A stretch of DNA of 64,000 nucleotides from Ahaetulla prasina (lineage: Eukaryota > Chordata > Lepidosauria > Squamata > Colubridae). Under the pieces are notes generated by a model. That model made no database searches and was not told the origin of the DNA. It worked only from the letters and a program-made list of their open reading frames with translations. The stretch lies in contig NC_080542.1 of NCBI RefSeq assembly GCF_028640845.1, forward strand, positions 19,200,283 to 19,264,282, written 5' to 3'. Below are positions 11,233-23,872 of this stretch, piece after piece. Made by a program: the position numbers and the translations under genes. Each line of letters opens with the position of its first letter. Position 1 is the stretch's first letter.

Positions 11233-11560
11233 ATTATTGAAAAGCTCAACATGGTTTATTCTGTTAGAGAGCAGCAGTAATGATAATTCATCACTAGAGG
11301 GTAGTGCGAGGCAAAGGGACTTGAACCATGTTTGTGAGCTGATTCTAGGAAGCCCTGTCCAAGGTCCTGAAATATTCTCATAGATCGCGCAACATTCTTT
11401 CACCAATACTTTTCAACTGAATCATTACATCAGCACCGACAGGGGCTTCCTTTCATAGTGCATTTGACACATACTTCAGTGGATCAAATCAGCATTTGAC
11501 ACCTTAGCCTAAAATGAGCAACATATGAGACTGAGAGGCCTGTTTGCCTAAATCCAGGTC
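11233..11560. other. Intron segment between H1 element and L2 copy: nothing recognised
   Basis: No exon, motif or preserved repeat could be identified. A minus-strand open frame here has no recognisable domain. Confidence 0.5.
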
Positions 11561-11577
11561 AACAACCCGCTGCTCCT

Positions 11578-13938
11578 ATGATGCAATTTCAAAGAGCAAA
11601 ATTTCTCCAGACTGTAAGACTCCAGAACGTAATTCTAGTTGACGGCCCCACCCACGTTGGGGGAAGCACACTGGATCTGATTTTTGTCTCTGGACAGTGG
11701 TTGAGTGATCTGGAAGTACAAGAATTAGCCATTGAACCTTTGTCATGGTCAGACCACTCTCTCCTTCGTCTGGACTTTCGGACCACTGCTCAACACCGCA
11801 GGGAGACGGGGCCAATGCATTGGTTCCGTCCCAGGCGACTGATGGACCCGGAGAGGTTCCTGATGGAGCTTGGGCCGTTCCCTGGTGATCTGGCCCACGG
11901 CTCGGCCGAGGAGCTTGTCGCGACCTGGGAACAGGTCGCGGCTGGAACTTTGGACCGTGTCGTGCCTTTGCGGCTTCTGACCTGGCGTAGGTCTCAACCA
12001 GCTCCCTGGTTTTCCGAGGAACTGAGGGAGATGAAATGCCGGAAAAGATGCCTAGAGAGTGCTTGGAGGTCCAGCCGTTCTGAAGCTAACCGTACACTAG
12101 TTAGGTCTCATATTCAGACCTGTCTAGTGGCATTGAGGGAGGCCAAGCGGGCCTATGTTTCTACCCTCATTGCATCGGCAGAGAACCGCCCAGTCTCCCT
12201 GCTTAGGGTGACTCGCTCTCTCCTTCACCAGGAGGGGCGCGATGATCCCTTACAGGGTTGTGCTGAGGATTTCAGCAGGTATCTGTTTGACAAAATCGCT
12301 CAGCTTCGGGACGGTTTGGACCAAAATTGGGTATTCCAGGCGAGGTGACGGAGGCTAGTCTTGTTGAGACCATCTGGGAGGAGTTTGATCCTGTGGCTCC
12401 TGAGGACATGGACTGGTTGCTGGGGCGGCTGAATGCCACCACATGTTTATTGGACCCGTGTCCCTCCTGGTTGGTGCTGGCCACCCGGGAGGTTACACGA
12501 GGCTGGCTCCAGGGACTTGTCAACGCTTCCTTGAGGGAGGGTGTTGTTCCCACAGCCTTGAAAGAGGCGGTGGTGAGGCCCCTCCTCAAGAAGCCCTCTC
12601 TGGACCCAGCTGTTTTGGGTAACTACCGTCCAGTCTCCAATCTTCGCTTTGTGGCGAAGGTTGTTGAGAGTGTGGTGGCACATCAGTTACCCCAGTACCT
12701 GGATGAATCTATCTATCTAGACCCATTCCAGTCCGGTTTCCGACCCGGGTACAGCATGGAGACAGCTTTGGTCGCATTGGTGGATGACCTCTGGAGGGCT
12801 CGGGACAGGGGTTACTCCTCTGCCCTGGTCCTCCTAGATCTCTCAGCGGCTTTCGATACCATCGATCATGGTATCCTGCTGCGGCGGTTGGGGGGTTTAG
12901 GAGTGGGAGGCACCGTGTTTCAGTGGTTCTCATCCTATCTCTCCGACCGATCGCAGACGGTGATGGCAGGGGGGCAGAGATCGACCGCAAGGCGCCTCCT
13001 TTGTGGGGTGCCACAAGGGTCGATTCTCTCGCCTCTCCTGTTCAACATCTACATGAAGCCGCTGGGTGAGGTCATCAGTGGTTTTGGGGTGAGTTATCAA
13101 CTGTACGCGGATGACACCCAGCTGTACATTTCCACCCCTGACCACCCCAATTAAGCTGTCGAAGTGTTGTCTTGGTGTTTGGAGGCCGTGCGGGTCTGGA
13201 TGGGGAGAAACAGGCTCAAGCTCAACCCCTCCAAGACTGAGTGGCTGTGGATGCCAGCATCCCGGTACAGTCAGCTGCAACCGCTGCTGACTGTTGGGGA
13301 CGAATCATTGGCCCCAATAGAAAAGGTGCGCAATCTGGGCGTTCTCCTGGATGGACGGTTGTCTTTTGAAGATCATTTGGCGACCGTCTCCATGAGAGCT
13401 TTTTACCAGGTTCGCCTGGTTCGCCAGTTGCACCCCTTTCTAGACCGGGATGCCTTATGCACAGTCACTCATGCCTTGTCACTTCTCGCCTGGACTACTA
13501 CAATGCTCTCTACATGGGGCTCCCCCTTGAGGAGCACCCGGAGGCTCCAGTTGGTCCAGAACGCAGCTGCACGGGTGATAGAGGGAGCCACTCGTGGCTC
13601 TCATATAACATCTATCCTGCGCAGGCTGCCCTGGCTGCCTGTGGTCTTCCGGGTGCACTTCAAGGTGCTGGTTACCACCTTTAAAGCGCTCCATGGCATA
13701 GGACCGGGATACCTTCGGGACCGCCTTCTGTTACCACATACGCTCCCATAGAGAGGGTCTCCTCAGGGTGCCGTCAGCCAAACAGTGTCAGCTGGCGACC
13801 CCCAGGGGGAGAGCCTTCTCGGTGGGGGCACCTACCCTCTGGAATGAGCTTCCCCCAGGACTTCGACAACTTCCTGACCTCCGGACCTTTCGCCGCGAGC
13901 TGAAGACATATTTATTCTTCCGAGAAGGACTGGCTTAA
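11578..13938 (+). pseudogene. L2-like ORF2: endonuclease C-terminus, reverse transcriptase, C-terminal domain (broken)
   Basis: First frame (11578-12348): THVGGSTLDLIFVSG and SWSDHSLLRLDF, the last motifs of an APE-type endonuclease. A frameshift near 12330 moves to the second frame (12327-13751). This has the RT motifs LLDLSAAFDTIDHG, GVPQGSILSPLLFN and the catalytic YADD (about 13106-13117). A TAA at 13152-13154 stands where copy 2 has GAA. After 13751 a further shift is needed to read the C-terminal WNELPPGLRQLPDLRTFRRE block ending at 13938. Its normal role is target-primed reverse transcription; this copy cannot make it. Confidence 0.85.
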
Positions 13939-14107
13939 AATGGGTTTTTTAATTGGATTTTAAATGGGGTTTTATATTATATTATGTATTTTATATTTAA
14001 TTGAATAAGTTTTTAAAATAGTGATTTTATTGTAGTTTATTGTACTGTTTTTTATCTGGCTGTTCACCGCCCTGAGTCCTTCGGGAGAAGGGCGGTATAA
14101 AAATTAA

Positions 14108-14109
<2 letters not shown>

Positions 14110-14187
<78 letters not shown>
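14110..14187 (+). repeat. (ATT)n microsatellite at LINE 3' end
   Basis: Uninterrupted trinucleotide run that directly continues the LINE 3' end (ATAAAAATTAAATT), so it is the tail of the insertion. Confidence 0.95.
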
Positions 14188-14188
<1 letters not shown>

Positions 14189-14929
14189 TACCAATGTCCT
14201 TTGGGAAAAGGACTAGATATGCAAACACCAATTTCACAATTCCTATCCCTGCATTTCTCCATCCCCAGCACCTGTACATTAGGGAGGCTAAAAGATGCTC
14301 TTGCATATTAAATACCTGCCATTTGAGGACAGATTGGCTTAATGCGAGTGAGAGAAAGGTGTCTTGAGAAATGAAAGAAATGCAGGCAGGATTCAGATTC
14401 TCTCACCTATAATTTCCCCCCATTTATTTCCCCAACTTTAAAATTGAGTCTCCATCAGTATGGGAGGTTGGTTTTTTTTATTAAAAAAAATACACACATT
14501 CATCTGGATTTAAAGACACAGTTTGCTTCCATCCAACAAACATGCTGAAAAATGTATCTCCTAGATTTCCAGTCTGAAGAATGAACTGTTCCTGATATAA
14601 TAAAGGAAAACTCTTCCAGCTGCATCCTGATTAACTTGTGAATCTAAGAAGAAGAATCTTCTACTGCTAGAATCAGGGAGACTTCATGCTCTGGAGTGTT
14701 CTTTAGAAACTGAACCAAATATGGATTTGGACCTGCCAGGTCTCTGCAATGCATTACACAGCCAGCATCCAGTTAGCAGAATAGTATTTATTTCACTTAT
14801 TTGCTGTCACAAACTACAAATATCAAATTTGGTGTCTAGAGTCAAATGTTATGGATACTGATAACTGTGGCTTCCACTTCCAATGAAGCCAGCTTCTTTA
14901 CCTCGTGTGTCTGGAATTACGGTGCTATG

Positions 14930-15295
14930 TTGTTATGGTCATAAGTCAAGGCATGACATTTTTTTACCCTTTTTTGGTGGTTGTTAAGCAAATGCCATGG
15001 TCCTTAAGCAAATGGATTTTCCCCAAAAGGCTTTTTTTTTTTTTGCCAGAAACTGGAAATAAACACTGGAAACTGTCAAAAAAACATTATGAACTATGGT
15101 TATATGACCATCAGATGCTAAAATCTCTTTGAAGGTGAGCCAGTTGCCAAGTGCCCCAAATAGGATCATGTGACTGGGGAAAGGGTACAGCGACTGTAAC
15201 TTTGAAACAGGTCATAAGTCGCTCTGGGGATGTGTGTTGTAACTTGACCAGCCATTAAGTGACTGGTCTTACGCTGAGGGCTACCTTTATGCAGA
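14930..15295 (-). repeat. CAGGTAGTCCTCG family element, minus orientation
   Basis: Phrases GGTCATAAGTCAAGGCATGA, GCCAGTTGCCAAGTGCCCC, GATCATGTGACTGGGG and CATTAAGTGACTGGTC follow the family order, though diverged and with an A/T-rich insertion near 15030. Confidence 0.5.
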
Positions 15296-15951
15296 TAGGT
15301 TGAAAAATATATGACCAAACCCAGGTTTCATTTCAGAAGCCATAAATGGGACTTGTCTGAGGCAGGCCTTCATATCCACTTCAGTCTCTGATGAAAACCA
15401 AATAAATTATAAATTATCAGCCTGGGAAGAGCAAATGAGATCTGCAACATTCAACTAAAATCTTGGTAGCCTGGAACCAAGCTATCTGTAACAGGGGCCA
15501 GCTAGTAGCCCTTGTTTGGGAGGCTTCCAGAACAGCCTACCTTCATCTATGTTCAAAAGTAACCTGCACCTGAACAGGGAAGTTCCATCTACTGAAACTT
15601 AAAATCCCAATCTGATCAAATGTTTTCTTTTGTCTATTGCTTCCTTGAGATATGAATCTAAAATACATTTGTGACTCTAAAATTAATTTTTTTTCTTTAA
15701 TAAGACTGAATGAGCAGTGAACTAGTAATTACAAAAGATAGACAGACGGACAGTTAGGCAGACAGACACAGACAGACAGACAAATGGATATTGTCCTGAA
15801 ATAATAATTATTGTTAGAATAAGGCATTTCTGACAAATTCGTTAAATATAAACAAAGTACATAAGAACTGCAATGCCCAATGTGAATATCTTGACTCCGT
15901 TCTTACAATCTGAATTCCTTATCTTGTTTTGCAAGATATCTTTCATCTTAC
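15296..15951. other. STX1B intron 2, right part: no gene seen
   Basis: Only a short GACA-rich simple tract (about 15738-15781). Ordinary intron sequence leading to the exon 2 donor. Confidence 0.5.
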
Positions 15952-16026
15952 CTGCTCAAAGAATTCATCCATGAAATGGTCTCGATCCACATGTACCACC
16001 TCTTCCTCATCATCACTGTCTTTGGC
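15952..16026 (-). CDS. STX1B: STX1B coding exon 2 (25 codons)
   Basis: Reads AKDSDDEEEVVHVDRDHF and then MDEFFEQ. This is the acidic linker after the N-peptide followed by the first turns of the Habc three-helix bundle. The acceptor is ...ATAG and the donor is CAG|GTAAG; both junctions are phase 0. No frameshift or stop. The sequence is essentially that of mammalian syntaxin-1 at these positions. Confidence 0.93.
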
Positions 16027-17747
16027 CTATCCAAAAAACAAAATTGATACAGATTAGATCATAATTGGGCTCTACCTTAAAATTAACACTGATCCTTGCT
16101 CTCTTGCCTGTTTCAAACAGTAATAAATAAACAAATTTATTAATTAACAAATTTATTTATTAAAATAAACAAACAGCGGTAGTGTAAATGTTAGAAAATG
16201 AAATGCCACTTCCTGGGAGTAACAAGTAAAATCCCAATTTTTCTAGACAGAAACAGAGGAAGAATATTTAAAAGTTTGGATCAAATTAGAATATTGTTCT
16301 CTCTGTCTTAACAATGTTTACAGCAATTGGCAGGATTCCGTTGTTTTCTCTATGTTCCCTGAAAGGAATTAAATCTTAGAGCCCTTAGAGTGTGAAGAAT
16401 TTCTTGCTATTATTCCCAATTTTCTGTTTTCCTTTTCTTTAATATATTTCAAATCTTCACTGCACCCACAGACACCGCTTCCAGAATCTGCTGATTTCTC
16501 TAAATTTACCCACATCTTCAGGGTGACTTCATGATTCTTTGCATATATAAAAAGAATCAACCTGCACACACACCCCCAAAAAAACCCAAAACAATAGAAT
16601 TAATGATGCCATGCAAGGCAAAATATTGTGAGATAATGGGTTCTTTTAAGATTTTTCCATTGTTGCATAAATCTCATAAAATTTGGGGCATAGTTTTTAA
16701 AAAAAAAAAATATTTCAAGAAAATGATAGTGCCCACACATCATGTGATATCACACTAAAGTATTTGTGACCTGAAAATATTATTATAATTAGCTTTTGCC
16801 CCCACATAGCTAAGGCACCCAACCGAAAGACCTAATTTCTGAAAACAAGCATTTTCATGCTTCTTAACAAAAGCTTGTAATGTGAAATCTGCCACATTTT
16901 AGCAGCAGAAATCCGAGACAATCCAGACTCCAGTTGGATGCATTAATATGATCGGCAGAGGGAAACCTAGGAAAACAGCCAGGAAATCAAAACACATCCA
17001 ACTACACAGGCAGATGGGAATGTACGATATATCCAATAAAAATATCTTTCCAGACAAACTTTGCAATGAGAAAGATAGAGGCTCTGGAGGCTGCTAGTCA
17101 TATTTACAAAACAGGGTAGAAATTCATTCATACTAAAACATCCAAAAAAGCAGGGAGGAGAGATTGTTATTATTTGATGTTTTGGGTGCATATTAGTCAC
17201 AGCTTATTTATGCCTTTCTTTTAATGACAACATGCAGCGTAATATTAAGCATAATAATAAATTCTCCATCATGTTGAGCTCAAATTGGAGAAAGCAATGA
17301 TGAAGAAATTGGCTGTCGCTTTCTTAGAGAATTCTCCTGAACTGCCCCGTCTAGCTTGCATCCCTGGGATCTCCCAGTGGTCTCCCATCCAGATCCTCAC
17401 AAAGTTTGACCATGCCTTGTGTTTCCAGAGCAGCCACAGTCATTTGCTGTCACAAGAATAAATGCAGTAATTGCCAGGTGCAAGAATTAGGACCATCGAT
17501 TAGGTTGCGAGCCTATACATAAGAGTCTGGTCAACAAAAGTTTGATGCTAAATTGGCACCAGATAAAGCTCAATGGAATTTGAGGAGGGTTGACCTTAGC
17601 GCGCTTGGGGGAACGCAACAACTCCAAGCTGATGACATGTTTAACTCCACCTTTCCCAACACTGCCTGCTCTTCTCCTACAGCAACCATCAATAGAAGGC
17701 TGTTTTGCATGTGCAAAACTTCAGATATTTGAGCTTAGACATTAAAT
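16027..17747. other. STX1B intron 1, segment next to exon 2: no gene seen
   Basis: AT-rich sequence with no recognisable exon or mobile element. Several short open frames lack any motif. Confidence 0.5.
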
Positions 17748-18418
17748 CAGGAGTAGTCAACCTTTTTATACCTACTGCCCACTTTTCTATCTCTGTTAGT
17801 AGTAAAATTTTCTAACCGCCCACCGGTTCGTGCTCACTCTCATAAATCTAACTGTGTACTGACCAGTGCAACTGCAAACAAAAGGGTCTGTGCTGTGTAT
17901 CGTTGTCTGCGCATGCCTCTTTTTTTTTTTTGTTTACATTTATATCCCGCCCTTCTCCGAAGACTCAGGGCGGCTTACAGTGTATAAGGCAATAGTCTCA
18001 TTCTATTTGTATATGCCTCTCACGCATCTTCTCACGGATTGGGTTTGGGGGGGGGCGCCAGCTACCAGCTCTGCTTGTCTGTTATAACTGGGTGGTGTGA
18101 GGGGAGATGCGTGAGCTATTCTGGGATGTTCTTTTGTTTGCAGTTGCACTATAGCGCCATTTAGTTTCACTTACGTAATGTGAACTAAACTTATGCGCGG
18201 GCGATACAAATTGTATATTTTCAAAAATTTAAATTGTCACGGGGAATTTTATGAAAACCTAATGGAAATGTTTTTAAATAATGCTATGAAAAAATTTTTA
18301 AAAGTCAATTAAATTAAAAAAAAGGAAAGTGCTTCAGTATCGGACAAAACCCCTACCGCCCACCATGAAAGCTGGAACGCTCACTAGTGGGCGGTAGGGA
18401 CCAGGTTGACTACCACTG
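17748..18418 (+). mobile_element. hAT non-autonomous element, OC1-like, with perfect 8 bp TSD
   Basis: The ends CAGGAGTAGTCAACC and GGTTGACTACCACTG are inverted, flanked by CATTAAAT on both sides (17740-17747 and 18419-18426). Subterminal phrases ACCGCCCACCGGTTC and TAGTGGGCGGTAGGGACC resemble the OposCharlie1 (OC1) group. An internal inverted pair (AACTGCAAACAAAAG near 17870 and its inverse near 18140) surrounds a nested insertion. No transposase frame. Confidence 0.75.
17921..18012 (-). mobile_element. Short retroposon nested in the hAT element, 8 bp TSD
   Basis: Begins with a T run (its poly(A) on the minus strand) and contains CCCGCCCTTCTCCGAAG and ACTCAGGGCGG, the same 3' stem-loop as the L2 LINEs here. 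Flanked by ATGCCTCT at 17913-17920 and 18013-18020. Interpreted as an L2-mobilised SINE or a severely truncated LINE end. Confidence 0.7.
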
Positions 18419-18426
18419 CATTAAAT

Positions 18427-19307
18427 CCTCCCTTACCTACAAACACACACACACACACTACTGGGTAGACTTAACCCCGGTAATTTATGTTCTAGAAAAT
18501 TAAGTATCCTCTCTGAAGCCTTAATAGTGAGAATTAGCAGATCTGTTCATAGAGGGGACAGGAAACCTTCCTTTTGCAAGGAGCACAAAATTTGTATCAC
18601 AGCTCCTAAAAGGGGGAGAAATCATTCTTCCTTCATTCTGTAAGTAAGGAAAACACAGAGTCCATGCTTCTTCCTTTTCCTTCTTCTAATCTTCTATCGT
18701 CAAAACTTCATTTCTCTTCTAGGAATGTGTTGGGGAAAAGCCACTTAAGAGTCCTCTTGGCTGCCTCCATTTTTCCAGTCTGGGATTGAATTCATAGACA
18801 TAACAAATCCACCACCACCAGTGCAAATGAAGGTCATAAGCCACAAGTTTCCCTTCACTTAAGAGTTCCCCAAAAGCTGGTCACTGATGGGCATTAAAAT
18901 GAGTTAAAAATGAGAGAAATATTACTGTACAGGTGTGTGATTAGAGAATAATCATATTAGCTATATTTTACTAAAACAGGTATGTTGAATGGGGTCAAGG
19001 TGGTGTCAAAACAATATGGTAAAGCCCCATTTCTTCCCTTGTGCCCACCTGTTGGGATTACAATATTAAGAACTCTGTCTAGGAATCCTAAAATGTTTAA
19101 TCCTAAAATATCATAAAGCTGCTGGGTTGAAGAAATTTGGAGGGTTTGGCTTCACCTTCACTTTGGAGGATTTGTTTCCAGATATAGCCACCAGAGGTGG
19201 AAATTCACAGCCCTCTGGATTTTATAGAGTGGCAACCAGCAGAGCAGCTGTCACCCTTTAATACAATCTAGAATGGAGGAAGAAAGGGGGTGAAAAGGAT
19301 TATTCAG
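18427..19307. other. STX1B intron 1: nothing recognised
   Basis: Contains one short CA run (about 18441-18459). No exon or clear mobile element. Confidence 0.5.
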
Positions 19308-19694
19308 CATCTACCTTGACTTACAATAGATTGTTTAGTGAGCATTCAAAATTACAATGGTACTGAAAAAAGTGTCTTACGACATTTTTCACATTGCAGC
19401 ATCCCCATGGTTACGTGATCAAAATTCAGATGGTTGGTGACTGACTCATATGTATGACCATTGTAATGTCTTGGGGTCACGTGATCCTCTTTTATGACCT
19501 TCTGACAAGCAAAATCAAGGGTGAAGTCAGACTGACTTAATAACCATGTTCTAACTTTTAACAACTGCAGTGATTCACTAAACTATGGCAAGAAAGGTTA
19601 TAAAACAGGACAAAACTCACTTAGCAAATTTTCACCTAGCAATGGAAATTTTGGGCTCAATGGTGGTCTTAAGCTGAGGACTACCTGCATTTAC
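19308..19694 (+). repeat. CAGGTAGTCCTCG family element
   Basis: Starts CATCTACCTTGACTTACAAT and ends AAGCTGAGGACTACCTGCA. The internal order is AGTGTCTTACGAC, CATCCCCATGGTTACGTGAT, CTTCTGACAAGCAAAATC, as in the other copies. Confidence 0.65.
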
Positions 19695-21734
19695 TTTCCA
19701 ATCAAGAAAATATCGGCTGAAGCTGACCAAAATAAAATAAAAATAAAAATCATCCTAGGTGATAGCCACATTCTCCATTAATCAGAATTTTCTTCTTGTC
19801 CACCAGTGCTTGGCACTTAAAAAAAAATAGAATCGTTACAGGTCCTTTGGGGGAAATAATGACAAGGAACCTTGAAAGTTACTGCGATGGGCAGCAGCTA
19901 GATATTGCTGTATGACAAATGCCTTTCATTTTCTGTTTGCTTTATTAGCCTTATTTTATTTTTATTTGCTTTATTCTGCCTCCCAGTGTTGTCTTGTAAA
20001 ACCCAAGAAAGCCACTTTCAACGCCAAAGGCTGCCACATCCTAAACCAGCAAGCCCCACCTCACCCAATCATTCCTAACTCTTGATCCCTTCTATTTGCA
20101 TATGAGAATTCTACAGCAAGCCTATTGGCTCCTCCAATTATTTCTCTGCCAGACCGTATGGTTGGCTGTCTCATTCACGATTGGCTATTCTCCAAATCTC
20201 TTTGTATTAGCTCTTTATGTTACTTTTGGCTGGTTCCGGTAATTAAGCTACCTTAAGTCTGGATCCCTGACATCCTCTTATTTTCAAAAATTATTGGTTG
20301 CTTCGCTGGCTAGTTTGCATCATGGCCTGAGAGTCAAGACAGGCCAAGGTCATCCTGTGGAACTGATAAGTGACCCTATCTGGTCAGACAAACAGACCAT
20401 CCATCTCTGACAATGGCCGTCAGAAGCAGCCGGAGGTGGGGGAGCACTTATGAGTCTATCTATCTACTGTCAATCAGATGGTGAATGTTGGCAGTCTAAG
20501 AGTTTGAGAACACTATGCTCACAATGCTATCTCTCTCCAGTTTTAAGGATTCAAGGAATGCTGCTAAGAAAAGCTACCGGAACAACCAAACGGAATCTGA
20601 TTATATACCAAAACGCATTTCTGCCAGGAAGGATAGGCGTGAGGTCTTCCCCTTGAGGATGAGATGCAATTTGCTGATGATGCAAAGAAGGGAGGGTTCA
20701 AAGCTGTATCTCTTTTGTTTAAGGATCCAGCTTTGGATGCTAACTGCAGATAATAGAAATAGATTTGAGTCTCTCTTTGCATTCCACTTCTCAGCAGTAT
20801 TTCCCATCAGGCTACTCAAGCGTTCCTCGGGTAGTCTAGAGGGGGCTAAGACCTGCTCGTCTGGAACGATTGTCTAGGGAAAAATGCTTCCCTGGATGTG
20901 AATGGTTTCAAACATAGATGGGAATAGATCTGAGTCAATTAGGCTACTAAAAGAATGCACAAGCACACACTAAGCACGTGGGTACAACTGATAATACAGA
21001 ATGGAGTTTTCTTCCGAGACATCCTTGCAGGTTTGATTAGTGCTCTTCGGCCCCAGAGACATCCTTTGCAATCTCTCACACATAATAAAAGTCCACTCTG
21101 CCTTTTTTCCATGCGTGGATGCTCCTGCAGTTTGCCCTTCTGATGTGATTGACTTCTTCCAATTTCCCTTCTTTGCATGACTCAAAACCTCACACCACCT
21201 TATTCCTCCAAGAGTGACTGGCTATCTGGCCTATCCGGTTCTCTCCATCCAGAGTGACTAAGCTGTTTTCTAGCCAATAAGAAGATGCTAGTAGAAGTCG
21301 GGTACAAGATTGGTAGCAATGTTGACTAAATGGGGTGGGGTAGGGTGAGGGAGGGGGTAATTATATAATTTATGGTTGCCCATTTTTTTGTGCCTCTCCT
21401 CCTGCCTAAACAAGAGCAGGGAAGGAAGAAATTCAGAATGAAAAACTTTTACTCTCTCTAGCTAGTTCACTGTGGGGAAATGAAGCTGCCAACAGTAGTT
21501 ATCCTGGAGGATGTTTATTGATATGGTCATTAAAGAGTCAGCATCAGCAGGAATGGCACATAATTAATAAAGCCGAAAAGTTATGGACTTGGAACAGAAA
21601 ATGTCACAGAGAGGGACAGAACTGATATTGAATTAAAAATACATTCTGTCTGGAGGAGGAACTGAATGATTAGAACGGGAGGAAAAAACTCAAAACCCGA
21701 GGGTTGTATAGTCAGCATTCAGATTCAGGAACAG

Positions 21735-21770
<36 letters not shown>

Positions 21771-22689
21771 TTGTTTGTTGTGTGCGCTGCTACCCCAAAC
21801 ACTCAGAATAGTGAAGAAGAAAGAGATAACCTGATGCCAGCGAGCCTTCCTGTGCTTTCTTTATATAAGTATGGTCTGGTTGTTAAGAGGTGGAATGGCT
21901 GAATGCCAGGATCCCGGGGTCCTAGCTGCAGCCGTAGGAAATGGGATTTGAGCCCAGGGAAGCCAAGGAGAAAGGGCATCTTGATTTCCTCCTTAAGAGC
22001 TACAGCAGCAATGGATGAATTGGAGTCTGGAGAGATTATTACAATTAGCATTAATCTTGCACATGGCAGACAGAGAGCAGAGACTACAGGCAACCACCGT
22101 AGTTGGTATTCCCCGTCTTCTATTCTCCTCCTCTAGCCGAGGAAAATCAGTACGGCAGTGACAAAATAACAGGCTAAAAAAAGATGCTGCCGTTCAAATG
22201 CTGAGCCAGTTACTTCAATGGCTTATGCATAGCTCCTTCCCATCTCCTCTCCAGCTTCATCAGCTTTCACAATCCCATCTGATTGCCAAAGATGAAAAGC
22301 AAGGCCGATCTCACCTCTCATCCTGCCTGATCTGTTCCTCACTTACAATCCTGATCGTCTCTAATGGGTGTCTGCAAAATATACAGAAGCTGGGAAATGT
22401 AGGACTTGGCTTTCCCAGATGTAGTAAGCAGTAGAGGGCTCTAAAAGAAGTCAGTCCTGTCAAAACTATTCCCCACATCTGATTTAGAACCTTGTTGGCA
22501 ATGTCAACATCCAGCTTGAGTATCCAAATAAAAGTCCAGGATCATTTCATTTCTGAAAAGCTTACTGTTTATTGAATACATTGCATGGTCATGGAGAGGT
22601 AATACTAACTCTGGTATTCTCAGGCACCACTCAGCTCACAGTATTAAACAATGAATTCCCCAGCCCAGTCCCCAGGCTTCCACATAGAC
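19695..22689. other. STX1B intron 1: no gene or clear element
   Basis: Unique-looking sequence with a (GT)n tract at about 21734-21778. Several overlapping open frames between 20450 and 21190 occur on both strands, but none shows a recognisable domain or convincing splice sites. Confidence 0.45.
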
Positions 22690-22974
22690 CAGGGGTCGGC
22701 AACCTTAAACCCTCAAAGAGCCACAAAGGTACTAACCGGAAGGTCCCCATTCAATTCTGGAGCCAACAGGAAGCCCGGTTCCCCCACCATAGAACCTCCT
22801 TCTAGTGCGGTGTCCTTTTTCCTCTACTTGTCCTAACTAAAAGCCCTATCAATTGTGGAGCTTTTCTAACCGGAAAGTCCTCTCCAAATTGTGGCGCTGA
22901 CCAGCGACAGGGAGCCGCAGTAGAGGGATGAAAGAGCCACATGCGGCTCCAGAGCCACGGGTTGCTGACCCCCG
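22690..22974 (+). mobile_element. hAT-like MITE, CAGGGGTCGGCAACC family
   Basis: The left end CAGGGGTCGGCAACC and right end GGTTGCTGACCCCCG are inverted. The subterminal AAAGAGCCACAAAGG and AGAGCCACATGCGGCTCC are typical of this hAT group. The 8 bp flanks ACATAGAC and ATATAACC agree at 5 of 8 positions, so the insertion is old. Confidence 0.65.
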
Positions 22975-23404
22975 ATATAACCATGTAAACAAGTCCTTGT
23001 TATGGGAACCATCTTCCTTCTTCTTCACACCTGTTAAGACGTCCTTGAAAAGTTTCCAACCTCTCCCAAGCTTCAATGGAACTGTAGAAATTTCATTTCT
23101 CCAACTAACCCACTCGTAATCATCACCTCTCTCACCCAAAGCGAAGAGGCATCTAGCTACCAATGTTTCACTCTTGCCAGGTAAAAGCAATACATACTTA
23201 GAAACTAATAGGCAAAATAATCGCATTAAACCAATGACATGACACTGAGGCAGTGCTGTGATTTTGCTAACTAACACAGAAGAGAAAGAAGAAGAGGGAT
23301 GAGAATCGAATGCAAAGAGATGGGAAAGTGGAATTGCACTCATTTGAAGAAACTTAAGAGAGTTTGCCTCCCTATCACAGAACCGGCTTCATTTTCCATT
23401 TCTG

Positions 23405-23766
23405 GACCTTCTAGAGGAAAGGTCTATGAAGATTCTTAGTCATCCAGGTCATGGTTGTCCTAAAAGTACTTTTTTTTTTTCAAGAGGCAACTAGACTTTC
23501 TGGTTTTTCTTTGAAGACGTTTCACTTCTCATTTAAAGTTCTGACTGGATAATGAGAAATGGAAGAAGTTATATTCCTTGCAGACAGCTGGTCATCAAAA
23601 GAATGCAAATGACCAGTTCACCTGCCAGGAGTGTAAATCCTTCCATTCTCCACCATCCAGATCAGAGCTGAAGAAGCTTCTTGGATGGCAAGCGAAATAT
23701 CTTCTAAGAATAACACAAGCAAGTCCAGTTACCTCAAAAAAAAAGCACCTTGGGGACCTCTTCTAG
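23405..23766. repeat. H1 inverted-repeat element, near full length
   Basis: Left arm TCATCCAGGTCATGGTTG, CAAGAGGCAACTAGACTTTC; right arm GTCCAGTTACCTC and GCACCTTGGGGACC. The plus-strand core at 23668-23697 reads CTGAAGA, A, GCTTCT, loop TGGATG, GCAAGC, GAAA. The left core has a deletion (CTCATTTAAAGTTCTGAC). The spacer contains the family phrase CTTGCAGACAGCTGGTCAT. Confidence 0.65.
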
Positions 23767-23872
23767 AATAGAGTTTCTCAACTTTGGCAATTTTAAGGTG
23801 GATGTTAACTCCAGAATTCCCCAGCCAGTGTCCTCCACACATCTTACAATTGTGGAGACTGAGAAATACTTT
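23767..23872. mobile_element. Short palindromic hAT-like MITE, old copy
   Basis: Ends TAGAGTTTCTCAACTTTGGC and GGAGACTGAGAAATACT are roughly inverted around CTCCAGAATTCCCCAGCCAG. Same family as 36292-36382, 36534-36637 and 61670-61826. Confidence 0.45.

Larger units (their letters stand above)
11560..14187 (+). mobile_element. L2-like LINE copy 1, 5' truncated, with (ATT)n tail
   Basis: Runs from the C-terminal part of the endonuclease through the reverse transcriptase and C-terminal domain to a 3' UTR. It ends in a stem-loop (CCGCCC, CTTCGGG, GGGCGG near 14070-14096) and about 25 ATT units (14110-14187). It lies in STX1B intron 2, antisense to the gene. The coding part is broken by a frameshift and a stop codon. 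Confidence 0.85.

Noticed and set aside
12709..13014. Minus-strand frames of about 80-115 codons opposite the L2 reverse transcriptase
   Set aside because: Antisense shadows of the LINE frame, with no independent motif.
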